NCBI GenBank assembly: GCA_021160885.1
Contig: JAGHBR010000450.1
Span: forward strand, 1 to 6,698
DNA from: Caldisericaceae bacterium
GTDB taxonomy: Bacteria > Calditrichota > Calditrichia > Calditrichales > Calditrichaceae
Direction: 5' to 3'
DNA length: 6,698 nt
Within the stretch, counting starts at the first letter, position 1, and each line of letters opens with the position of its first letter. Shown one piece after another: positions 1-5,896 of this stretch. The position numbers and the translations under genes are program-made. The notes beneath the pieces were generated by a model. That model had not been told where the DNA came from. It made no database searches and saw only the letters and a program-made list of their open reading frames with translations.

Positions 1-37
1 AATAAGGGGGGAAATTAAAAGGGGGGATTGAGTTAAT

Positions 38-59
38 CTTGATTTTTTAAAAAATTAAG
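38..59. repeat. A/T-rich near-perfect palindrome
   Basis: A 22-base palindrome with 11-base arms (CTTGATTTTTT and AAAAAATTAAG), broken only by one G-T pair (41 with 56). It could act as a bidirectional terminator for something left of the window, but the stem is almost all A-T and no upstream gene is visible, so no function is assigned. Confidence 0.35.
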
Positions 60-83
60 CATTCATTTTAAAGATGAAGGGGC

Positions 84-103
84 AGCCGAGGTCGGGATGG
101 GTC
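84..103 (+). repeat. 20-bp direct repeat, copy 1
   Basis: Exact 20-base match to 286-305, containing GAGGTCGGGATGGGTC. Similarity continues weakly to the right, where both copies are followed by an A-rich run (AAAAC here, GAAAC in copy 2). The GGGATGGG part (94-101) is also the reverse complement of CCCATCCC at 161-168, so this copy may be the stray end of a second element of the same kind. Confidence 0.75.
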
Positions 104-160
104 AAAACATGAATGAAGTTAAAGGTGTAAAGGTTGTGCTGCTTTGAAGTGGGCCAAAAC

Positions 161-303
161 CCCATCCCTCTAACTCCCTTCCCTTACAAAGGCAAGGTAG
201 GACCGCAGTGCCGATTTGCAAGACCAATCTTAAATCCTGCTTCTGTTTCCATTCCCTGCTGGCAGGGAAGGGTGGCCGAGGCGTAAGCCGAGGTCGGGAT
301 GGG
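161..303. repeat. Nested inverted repeat, MITE-like remnant
   Basis: Two complementary 8-base blocks nest inside each other. CCCATCCC (161-168) pairs with GGGATGGG (296-303), and CCCTTCCC (176-183) pairs with GGGAAGGG (265-272). Inside is a tight hairpin, TTCCCTGC / GCAGGGAA (252-259/262-269). No ORF within this roughly 143-bp unit encodes a transposase. The architecture looks like a small non-autonomous element or a composite extragenic repeat. No target-site duplication is clear. Confidence 0.45.
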
Positions 304-305
304 TC
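286..305 (+). repeat. 20-bp direct repeat, copy 2
   Basis: Exact match to 84-103. This copy forms the right edge of the nested inverted repeat 161-303. Confidence 0.75.
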
Positions 306-321
306 GAAACCACAAAAAGAA

Positions 322-369
322 AGGTTTACAATGACTACTATTTTATTTTTACTTTTTTTCTGTAAACCT
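322..369. repeat. 9-bp inverted repeat around a T-rich spacer
   Basis: AGGTTTACA (322-330) and TGTAAACCT (361-369) are perfect reverse complements, separated by 30 bases that are mostly T and A. The arms could form a hairpin with a large loop or be the ends of a tiny palindromic element. No coding content. Confidence 0.5.
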
Positions 370-560
370 ATTTCATGACTTGACACTTGACAGACTGGGA
401 ACTGGTAATTCAGAATTAGGAACTTGTAGTTGATAAACATTGTCCAATGAACAATTTTTTAAGAGAAAAGCAGAGCTGTAGCAATTCCCCTTAACTCTGA
501 ACTCTTACACTCTTAACTTGAAATAGCTGTAGTTCCACTCTCCAGAGCTGTTACGAAAAG

Positions 561-641
561 TGTAACACCGCTCTCTGAGCGGTTGCGAGCGAAAATAAAT
601 TTGGTTGGCATGGTTTTAACGGCTCAAAGAGCCGTGTTACA
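561..641. repeat. Facing pair of REP-like hairpins (BIME-like)
   Basis: Two 24-base modules face each other. The first (561-584) begins TGTAACAC and contains the hairpin ACCGCTC-TCT-GAGCGGT (567-583). The second, on the opposite strand and ending at 641, begins TGTAACAC when reverse-complemented and contains ACGGCTC-AAA-GAGCCGT (619-635, plus strand). Aligned in the same orientation, they match at 21 of 24 positions. Two of the three differences are the partners of one stem base pair (C-G in one, G-C in the other), and the third is in the loop. Inverted pairing of imperfectly palindromic extragenic units is how REP/BIME elements look. I do not see the usual GTAG REP foot. Confidence 0.65.
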
Positions 642-661
642 TTTTGGGGAACTGGGGATTT

Positions 662-684
662 CGAATTTCGTATTTCGAAATTCG
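662..684. repeat. 9-bp inverted repeat, TTTCGAA-rich
   Basis: CGAATTTCG (662-670) and CGAAATTCG (676-684) are exact reverse complements around a 5-base loop, TATTT. They sit in a low-complexity run of ATTTCGA words about 120 bases upstream of the DUF3160 gene. This could be an operator-like palindrome, but the surrounding simple sequence makes a chance or slippage origin equally likely. Confidence 0.4.
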
Positions 685-791
685 ATTTTTGATTTCTTGG
701 CTAAAATCCACAAAATTCTTCTTATTTATTTGATTTATCAATTTTCATTATTTAAATTTTGATTGTTGAGGGTAACATAAACAAACACACT

Positions 792-799
792 GGAGGGAG
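792..799 (+). promoter_or_regulatory. Ribosome binding site for the DUF3160 gene
   Basis: GGAGGGAG lies immediately upstream of the ATG at 802, with 5 bases between the GGAGG core (792-796) and the start codon. It is a strong Shine-Dalgarno match and fixes this start. The A/T-rich sequence before it (about 720-765) may hold the promoter, but I could not pick out a clean Bacteroidota-type TAnnTTTG box. The nearest candidate, TAAATTTTG at 753-761, has one base too many. Confidence 0.8.
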
Positions 800-801
800 C
801 T

Positions 802-3342
802 ATGAAAAAATTAGCTTTAATTCCAGTTTTTTTCATTGGACTTTTTTCCATTGTTCTGGGCCAATCCAATTTCGATTTAGACGCCTATTACCAATTTCTC
901 GCAGAAAACCAAAATTTAGGCTACCAGGCGCTGACTGAACAATTTCCGCTTTCATCCACCTATTACAAATTTTCCGCCGAACAAACCGATTTGAACAATT
1001 ATCAGTATTTCGATTCGGTCAGGATTAAATTTAATCTAACGGAAGATGAAATTAGATTGCTCAGGGAAAATCATTTTGTAGTCACGGAACGGTTGTCTTT
1101 TACCAATTTCGGCCTGGCTTTTCATGCCATTTACCAACGAGACCTGCCGGTGTTTGTAACAACGGATGCCATCTTGCATGCGCTACATGTTTCCTATGAC
1201 CAACTGCTGTCCGACATTGAACTGGCCATCATGAAGCCGAATCTTGAGAAAATAGTAAACGGTCTGTATTCCAGCTTTCCGCTTCTGGTTCAAAAATATG
1301 AGCAAAACAGCAGACTGCATCAGGCCCTGGGCGATATTGACCTGTACGTTACCATAGCTAAATCCTTATTTGAAGGGCAACAAGTAAATGCTCAATTTGT
1401 GAATCAGGGCAAAATTGATACCGTCTGGCAAGCCATTCAAGAGGAACAATTTGCCCAATTGCAACTTTTTAGCGAACGTCTAAGGAAGATTGATTTCAGT
1501 CAGTTCAAGGTTCGCGGACATTACACCCGCGAAGGACTATGCGAATATTTCAAGACCATGATGTGGTTGGGCCGCATCGGTTTCTTTTTAACGTCGCCAC
1601 CAAAAAATCCCTGGGAACCACCGTGGAGCAAAGAAGAAATCCGGCGCATGAATCTGGCCGCCTTTATGCTGCACGAATTACTCGATTTAGCTAATGTACG
1701 TGATTTTCTCAGACAGAACGATCAAATCATCAATTTTATGGTGGGAGAAAGCGACAATTTAACGCCAGAAGAATTCCGGGATATAGTCCACGAGCAGGGC
1801 ATAACGGATGCCAGCCAGCTTTTGGATGACTCGTTTTACGATCCCTTTCAATCGGCATTAAAAAATTCACAGATGGCGCAACAAAAAATTTTAGGCCACA
1901 TTTTAATGCTCGATCCGTTTAATGCTCAGCCCGATACCTTACCGGTCATTTTTCTGCTTTCCGGACAGCGCTTCATCATTGATTCCTACATCTTTTCCAA
2001 TGTTGTTTACGATCGAATCGTCTTTAACGGTAAAACCATCTGGCGCCCGCTGCCCGATCCTTTGGATGCCATGTTTGTACTGGGCAACACTGATGCGCTC
2101 TATTTGTTAAAAGACGACATTGAAAAATACAAATACGCCTCACAACTGAACGCTTTGCGTTATTTAGTGGAATCTTATGATGATGAATTCTGGGATGCTT
2201 CTCTGTACAATGTCTGGTTAAATGCCATACGGGCATTGAATCCATCGCACGATTTTGATCCGTTGCCCGATTTTATCAGAAGCGCGGCCTGGCATCAATG
2301 TAAGCTCAATACGCAACTGGCCTCCTGGGCGCAGTTAAGGCACGATAATCTGCTGTACGCCAAGCAGTCTTACACTGGCGCAACCGGCTGTTCTTTTCCT
2401 TACTCTTTTGTTGAACCTTATCCGGAATTTTATGCGCGCATTTCCCAATTTGCACAAACAGCTCATCAATTCTTCAGCCAGTTCAAGGATGAACAGAACC
2501 TGGTTTCCTCCATTTTGAGATATTTTTCTGACTTAAACGATGTTATGACTCGGTTGCAAACTCTGGCCAACAAAGAATTAAACAACACCCCGTTTAATGA
2601 TCAGGAAATCGCCTGGTTAAAGAAAATGCTTTTTGAATCGGGTGAAAGCGGCAAGCCACCCTATGACGGCTGGTATGCTTCCTTATTCTACATTGGCGAT
2701 GACATAATAAAAGATGATTTAGTAATTGCAGACGTTCACACTCAGCCTACCGATGAGTATGGCAACGTAGTCGGGAATGTGCTACATGTAGCCACTGGTA
2801 AGGTGAATCTTGGTTTCTTTCTGGCCCGGGCAAACTATCCGAACTTTCCTCCCCTTGTTTTCGTCGGCCCCTTGATGTCTTATTACGAAACGATAACTTC
2901 GAATTTTGAACGAATGACCGACGAGGAATGGAAACAAACGGTAGAAAACGGCGAGTTGCCGGAACGACCGGATTGGGTTAACATTTACCTGGCAGACGCC
3001 ACAGGCCATCAACGCACACAAAGTCGTACACTCCCCTATCAACTAACCGTCCTGGAAAATACTGAAGAAGCAATTGTAAAAGGATTTGAGCTTTACCCGA
3101 ACTTCCCCAATCCTTTCAATCCTGAAACAACGATTAAGTATCAGCTTGGTCAGGCGGCACGGGTTAAGCTGACAGTGTTTGATGTTTCCGGAAGAGCGAT
3201 TATTACCCTGGTCGATAAATGGCAGCCTGCTGGTCTGCACACCGTAAAATTTGACGGCAGCACTTTGCCCAGCGGACTTTACTTTGCCCGCTTACAATCC
3301 GCTAACCAGCAAGCGACGATTAAAATGATGTTGTTAAAGTAG
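802..3342 (+). CDS. Secreted DUF3160 protein with C-terminal T9SS sorting domain
   Basis: An 846-residue protein of unknown biochemical function. Residues 1-20 form a Sec signal peptide (KK, a hydrophobic core, likely cleavage after VLG20). Residues about 60-745 match the DUF3160 family as I know it. Recognisable blocks are TTDAILHALH (120-129), RGHYT (238-242) followed by YFKTMMWLGR (249-258), GQRFIIDSYIF (388-398), LASWAQLRHDNLLYAKQSY (506-524), ADVHT (643-647) and VGPLMSYYE (688-696). Residues 764-846 are a type A T9SS sorting domain: YPNFPNPFNP, then VFDVSGR, GLYFARL and the basic end KMMLLK. The protein is therefore predicted to cross the inner membrane by Sec and the outer membrane by T9SS, and to be anchored or released outside. 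The start is set by the strong Shine-Dalgarno site. It stands alone, with no gene within 450 bases on either side. The product name is secure; the function is not known. Confidence 0.95.
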   Translation: MKKLALIPVFFIGLFSIVLGQSNFDLDAYYQFLAENQNLGYQALTEQFPLSSTYYKFSAEQTDLNNYQYFDSVRIKFNLTEDEIRLLRENHFVVTERLSFTNFGLAFHAIYQRDLPVFVTTDAILHALHVSYDQLLSDIELAIMKPNLEKIVNGLYSSFPLLVQKYEQNSRLHQALGDIDLYVTIAKSLFEGQQVNAQFVNQGKIDTVWQAIQEEQFAQLQLFSERLRKIDFSQFKVRGHYTREGLCEYFKTMMWLGRIGFFLTSPPKNPWEPPWSKEEIRRMNLAAFMLHELLDLANVRDFLRQNDQIINFMVGESDNLTPEEFRDIVHEQGITDASQLLDDSFYDPFQSALKNSQMAQQKILGHILMLDPFNAQPDTLPVIFLLSGQRFIIDSYIFSNVVYDRIVFNGKTIWRPLPDPLDAMFVLGNTDALYLLKDDIEKYKYASQLNALRYLVESYDDEFWDASLYNVWLNAIRALNPSHDFDPLPDFIRSAAWHQCKLNTQLASWAQLRHDNLLYAKQSYTGATGCSFPYSFVEPYPEFYARISQFAQTAHQFFSQFKDEQNLVSSILRYFSDLNDVMTRLQTLANKELNNTPFNDQEIAWLKKMLFESGESGKPPYDGWYASLFYIGDDIIKDDLVIADVHTQPTDEYGNVVGNVLHVATGKVNLGFFLARANYPNFPPLVFVGPLMSYYETITSNFERMTDEEWKQTVENGELPERPDWVNIYLADATGHQRTQSRTLPYQLTVLENTEEAIVKGFELYPNFPNPFNPETTIKYQLGQAARVKLTVFDVSGRAIITLVDKWQPAGLHTVKFDGSTLPSGLYFARLQSANQQATIKMMLLK

Positions 3343-3851
3343 TTTGGAAGCGATTGGTGTGTAAGGCGAGTTGGTGTCATCTGGCATGAAAAGCTGAAAT
3401 GGCGTATTTCAGCCAATGGGCGCTTTTAACAATCCAGGAAGCTTACCATGCAAAAGATAGCTGCCTGCCAATGGCGCGGCAAATTTTTGAAATGAATTCT
3501 TGCATTTGAAACAGGGCCTTTTGTAAATTGTTATGGAATTTTTCTTCGCATGTAAGGAGCTAAGTTTCTTTTGAATGCAGCTGAAAACCTAAAAACAAAC
3601 GTCGCCTCGACCTATTTACTCCTGATTCATGTTGACTTTAAAGAGAAGCATATTCAAAAAATTATGAAAGCGGCCTGCGGGTGATGACATCCATAGAAAA
3701 AAACCTGGGAATTGGCTTATGGACAAATCATGAAATTAGGCTTAGAAGAACGGATCATATCTGGCACCTGAGTATTCCGTGTAAAGGGAAGTTTATTCCC
3801 TAAATTGGGAAGCTGATAAAGTTAAGTAGAGCCTAAGTCTAATAGTACTAT
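3343..3851. other. Gene-poor stretch between DUF3160 gene and cassette
   Basis: I see no gene I can defend. Two small open frames exist on the plus strand: 36 codons at 3399-3509, which overlaps a hairpin, and 39 codons at 3684-3803 (open back to 3642). Neither has a clear ribosome binding site or a recognisable translation. Short hairpins occur at 3393-3413 and at 3785-3801 (AGGGAA-GTTTA-TTCCCT). A 10-base palindrome, ATAGTACTAT (3842-3851), abuts the GTT of the cassette boundary. I looked for a second attC-like fold or an integrase fragment just left of 3852 and found neither. Confidence 0.6.
3393..3413 (+). terminator. Possible terminator hairpin after the DUF3160 gene
   Basis: GCTGAAAT (3393-3400) pairs perfectly with ATTTCAGC (3406-3413) around a 5-base loop, 50 bases after the stop codon. 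The T-run expected of an intrinsic terminator is weak and displaced (TTTT at 3424-3427, after a GC-rich patch), so this is only a candidate. Confidence 0.3.
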
Positions 3852-3852
3852 G

Positions 3853-4939
3853 TTATGGCCTTAATATGAAAAAAAGATACGCCTACAACTATACAATTGA
3901 ACAATGCGATATTCTCGATAAGAGAAAAGGCGAAGCATTTCGCCAAAAACGACTGCAATGGATGGAATGGCTGCACGGTGAAGATCCTCACTCGATATCC
4001 CAACAGATTTATTCTATGCTCTGGGATCATGCCCTATTTTTGACAGTAAATGAGCTGAGGAAAATTGCAGTTACAGAGCCTGAAAAGGGCGTAGGGTTCA
4101 ACCGCCCTGTGATTCGTCTTTTCGATGCTGGTTTCGCTACAACTCAAGCGGCGACAATTAGGCGGCTCATTGAAAAGCCAAAAAGAAATCCAAAATTGGC
4201 TGTTATTTCGTTAAGGAGAATTCTAGACGACATTAAACAGAATTTAAGTCTTATAACGCGTGAAAACTATGTTTGTTATGATGGACTACCATATGATTAC
4301 GAACTAGTTCACCAGAAGTGGCTCTCTTCCCTGCCCGTGAGCAAGACCGGCGGTAATGTGGGCTCTTTGCCGACACAAGGGCCAGATGCGTGGTCAATGG
4401 ATGAAATAGTCCATAAGAATTTTGACATTTTGGCACAAGTACACCCCAAAAAGCGATCAAGAAAAGATCTAATTAAGATTGAGGTTCTGGAACACTTGGA
4501 AGCTGAAATCAAAAAATGCGAAAATATTAAGAAGTATGTTGACAAATTTATAGCCCATGCTGCCGCACCGGAAACAAGAGCAGGTCTTTCGGATGAAGAA
4601 AAAGTGCTAACCTTGAAACATTTGGAAACATCACATAAGATTATCTATCAAGTTGCTTCTTTCATCTCGAGTCAACTTCTTTGGGAATCCAACCTTGGAG
4701 GATTGCCTGTTCCCCAATATAACCACCTAGAAAATCTTGATAAAAGATGGTCAACTCAAGAAAAATTGGATAAAGCCCAAAAGAAATGGGATGAATTTCA
4801 AAAAGAGGTATCTAAGTGGGATTCATTTTCACTTTGGCCTCCTAGTTTTAGGATGAATTGCGAAAGCAAGCCATAACCAGCGGCTGAAGTAGGACTGGCA
4901 AATTCGCTGCGCTTCTTTGCCAGCCTATTAGCCGAACCG
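3853..4939 (+). mobile_element. Integron-type gene cassette (one ORF plus attC-like site)
   Basis: Integron cassettes are cut between G and TT of GTTRRRY core sites. The linear cassette begins with TTRRRY derived from its own attC, so its left attC core (RYYYAAC) is complementary to its own first bases. That pattern is seen here: the boundary reads GTTATGGC (3852-3859), and the left core of the terminal site reads GCCATAAC (4870-4877), an exact 8-base reverse complement. The ORF fills the unit. It begins 13 bases inside, has no ribosome binding site, and its TAA stop lies within the left core, all common in cassettes. The predicted unit is 1087 bp. The cores deviate from the RYYYAAC/GTTRRRY consensus, no integrase is visible, and no attC or attI was recognised left of 3852. 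This is a well-supported inference rather than proof. Confidence 0.65.
3866..4876 (+). CDS. Cassette-borne protein of unknown function, possible HEPN-like C-terminal half
   Basis: A 336-residue soluble protein with no signal peptide or membrane segment. I do not recognise a named family with confidence. The N-terminal half (about 40-145) has a conserved-looking helical core: QIYSMLWDHALFLTVNELRK (47-66), GFNRPVIRLFDAGFATTQAATIRRLIE (77-103), then SLRRILDDIK (115-124) and LITRENYVCYDGLPYD (129-144). Residues 200-275 are helical and contain KKYVDKFIAHAAAP (222-235). The K-x-x-x-K-F-I-A-H231 arrangement recalls the R(N)xxxxH region of HEPN/AbiU2-like proteins but lacks the usual arginine. The C-terminus (289-320) is charged and probably coiled. 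ATG 3866 is the first usable start after the in-frame stop at 3827. No Shine-Dalgarno site precedes it, as is common for genes near a cassette boundary. A nucleic-acid or phage-defence role is possible but only a guess from the HEPN resemblance and the cassette setting. Confidence 0.85.
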   Translation: MKKRYAYNYTIEQCDILDKRKGEAFRQKRLQWMEWLHGEDPHSISQQIYSMLWDHALFLTVNELRKIAVTEPEKGVGFNRPVIRLFDAGFATTQAATIRRLIEKPKRNPKLAVISLRRILDDIKQNLSLITRENYVCYDGLPYDYELVHQKWLSSLPVSKTGGNVGSLPTQGPDAWSMDEIVHKNFDILAQVHPKKRSRKDLIKIEVLEHLEAEIKKCENIKKYVDKFIAHAAAPETRAGLSDEEKVLTLKHLETSHKIIYQVASFISSQLLWESNLGGLPVPQYNHLENLDKRWSTQEKLDKAQKKWDEFQKEVSKWDSFSLWPPSFRMNCESKP

Positions 4940-4945
4940 TTCGGC
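4870..4945 (+). other. attC-like recombination site (integron)
   Basis: The outer cores are GCCATAAC (4870-4877) and GTTCGGC (4939-4945), carrying the invariant AAC and GTT. Between them the DNA folds as CGGCT/AGCCG (4881-4885/4930-4934), an unequal unpaired spacer (GAAG against TT), TAGG/CCTA (4890-4893/4924-4927), one unpaired A on the left arm (4894), CTGGCAAA/TTTGCCAG (4895-4902/4916-4923), and a 13-base terminal loop. Paired outer boxes, an unpaired central spacer, an extrahelical base on one arm and a variable tip are the structural features by which IntI recognises folded attC. The length of 76 bases is within the family range. The stop codon of the upstream ORF (TAA, 4874-4876) is inside it. 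The right core departs from GTTRRRY at one base (C4942). The right flank also forms GCCGAAC-C-GTTCGGC (4931-4945). Confidence 0.68.
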
Positions 4946-4953
4946 AGAAGGAG
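4946..4953 (+). promoter_or_regulatory. Ribosome binding site for the DUF6544 gene
   Basis: AGAAGGAG lies 8 bases before the ATG at 4962, a good Shine-Dalgarno match. It begins right after the GTTCGGC core, so the gene's whole leader lies between the attC-like site and its start codon. In contrast, the preceding ORF has no such site. Confidence 0.75.
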
Positions 4954-4961
4954 CATAAGAC

Positions 4962-5819
4962 ATGTGGTGGAAAGTAATTGTAGTTGCATTCGTCGTTCTA
5001 GCGTTCGTTATTACGGCTGTAATCCTCTACGGTACCAATCGCTGGCAATCGGATACGAGAGGACTGCATACGAAAATAGGGGCAGCACGTATACCGCTCA
5101 CCAGAAAAGTGTATGATCCACGCGAATTGGAGGGGTTGCCCGCGCCTGTCCAACGTTACTTCCATGCTGTTTTGAAGGAGGGGCAGCCGTTGGTTGCGGC
5201 GGTCAGCATGGAACACACTGGAACCTTCAACATGAGCGAAACTGGAGAGCAATGGAAGCCGTTCAGGTCGACTCAGCGTGTCATCACCCATCGTCCGGGT
5301 TTTGTCTGGGATGCTCGCATTAGCATGGCACCAGCAATGACCGTTCATGTCCATGATGCTTATGTTGCAGGTGAGGGCATCCTGACTGCGAAGCTGTTCG
5401 GACTTTTTACAGTGATGAAGGAGCCCAGCACGCCAGAACTGGTACAGGGAGAGTTGATGCGCTTTTTCGCTGAAGCGGCGTGGTACCCGACGGTGCTTCT
5501 TCCAGGCCAGGGCGTGGTTTGGGAGGCAATTGATGACAGACTGGCCAGAGCGACGCTCACTGATGGCACAACGACAGTAAAGCTGGTGTTTCAGTTTGAT
5601 GCTCAGGGATTAATCAACTCAGTGCGTTCTGATGGGCGCTACCGCAAAGTGGATGGAGCGCTGGTAGCAACTCCCTGGCAAGGTCACTTTTGGAACTATC
5701 ATTTGCGTGATGGAATGCTGATACCGCTTGATGGCGAGGTAGCGTGGCTTTTGCCGGAAGGGTCAAAACCTTACTGGCGCGGACGTATCCAGCGAATTGA
5801 ATATGAATATGCTAATTAA
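4962..5819 (+). CDS. DUF6544 family membrane-anchored protein
   Basis: A 285-residue protein of unknown biochemical function. Residues 4-23 form one hydrophobic segment near the N-terminus with no obvious cleavage site, so it is probably a membrane anchor with the rest outside the cytoplasm. From about residue 57 the protein follows the DUF6544 family as I recall it: LPAPVQRYFHAVL (59-71), the TGTFNM strand (86-91), FVWDARI (114-120), GELMRFFAEAAWYPTVLLPG (163-182), VVWEAIDD (185-192), ARATLTDG (195-202), then YRKVDG and TPWQGHFWNY (227-246), GEVAWLLPEG (258-267) and YWRGRIQRIEYEY (271-283). Length and order look complete. The gene is visibly richer in G and C than both neighbours (35/60 in 5161-5220, against 16/60 in 6001-6060), which suggests a separate origin. 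Its position right after an attC-like core would fit the next cassette of an array, but no intact attC follows its stop. Confidence 0.88.
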   Translation: MWWKVIVVAFVVLAFVITAVILYGTNRWQSDTRGLHTKIGAARIPLTRKVYDPRELEGLPAPVQRYFHAVLKEGQPLVAAVSMEHTGTFNMSETGEQWKPFRSTQRVITHRPGFVWDARISMAPAMTVHVHDAYVAGEGILTAKLFGLFTVMKEPSTPELVQGELMRFFAEAAWYPTVLLPGQGVVWEAIDDRLARATLTDGTTTVKLVFQFDAQGLINSVRSDGRYRKVDGALVATPWQGHFWNYHLRDGMLIPLDGEVAWLLPEGSKPYWRGRIQRIEYEYAN

Positions 5820-5824
5820 TTAGC
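5811..5824. repeat. 14-base perfect palindrome over the DUF6544 stop codon
   Basis: GCTAATTAATTAGC reads the same on both strands and contains the TAA stop (5817-5819). It is followed by GCGCGCC. There is no T-run, so it does not look like an intrinsic terminator. It may simply be a chance feature of the A/T-rich gene end. Confidence 0.4.
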
Positions 5825-5848
5825 GCGCCTTGATATATAGTAACTGCT

Positions 5849-5864
5849 TAAATCGCGGCTGAAC
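5849..5864 (+). other. Possible remnant of a second attC left arm
   Basis: TAAATCGCGGCTGAAC resembles the left arm of the upstream attC-like site (TAACCAGCGGCTGAAG, 4874-4889) at 12 of 16 positions, including the run GCGGCTGAA. It lies where a DUF6544 cassette would be expected to end. No complementary right arm and no GTTRRRY core follow, so if real it is a truncated site. Chance similarity is quite possible. Confidence 0.22.
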
Positions 5865-5896
5865 CTGATAGTTATTTACAAAAGGAATAGAATTCA

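Larger units (their letters stand above)
1..780. other. Gene-free intergenic patchwork of short repeats
   Basis: I see no convincing coding region here. The longest open frame (102-440, minus strand) reads through repeat sequence, has a proline/arginine-rich low-complexity translation and matches no family I recognise. The stretch contains two G-runs (5-11 and 21-26), an A/T-rich near-palindrome at 38-59, a nested inverted repeat (161-303), a 20-bp direct repeat (84-103 and 286-305), a 9-bp inverted repeat (322-330/361-369), loosely repeating words such as TTGACAC (380-392) and AACTCT (491-515), a facing pair of hairpins (561-641) and another palindrome (662-684). Non-coding mosaics of this kind are typical of repeat-rich FCB-group genomes. 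The left end may include the tail of a neighbouring repeat that begins outside the window. Confidence 0.7.

Noticed and set aside
380..415. Doubled TTGACA hexamers as a possible sigma-70 -35 box
   Set aside because: No good -10 hexamer at 16-18 bases. The hexamers lie about 400 bases from the nearest gene and belong to a loosely repeating word pattern.
102..440. 112-codon open frame on the minus strand
   Set aside because: It runs through the repeat patchwork (20-bp direct repeat, nested inverted repeat), has a low-complexity translation and no family resemblance.
439..460. ATTGT/ACAAT hairpin followed by a T-run
   Set aside because: The stem is only five mostly A-T pairs and no gene ends nearby, so it is too weak to call a terminator.
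1..780. CRISPR array
   Set aside because: The repeats are not evenly spaced, are only two copies each and have no spacer structure.
3399..3509. 36-codon plus-strand ORF after the DUF3160 gene
   Set aside because: Overlaps the hairpin 3393-3413, has no ribosome binding site and no recognisable sequence.
3684..3803. 39-codon plus-strand ORF
   Set aside because: No Shine-Dalgarno site and no recognised family. At this length, chance is sufficient. It could be a remnant of an older gene, but I cannot show that.
4931..4945. GCCGAAC-C-GTTCGGC as an independent operator
   Set aside because: Its two halves are already explained as the right stem and right core of the attC-like site. A one-base loop cannot form a normal hairpin.
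4998..5354. 118-codon minus-strand ORF opposite the DUF6544 gene
   Set aside because: Antisense shadow of a well-supported coding region, without family resemblance.
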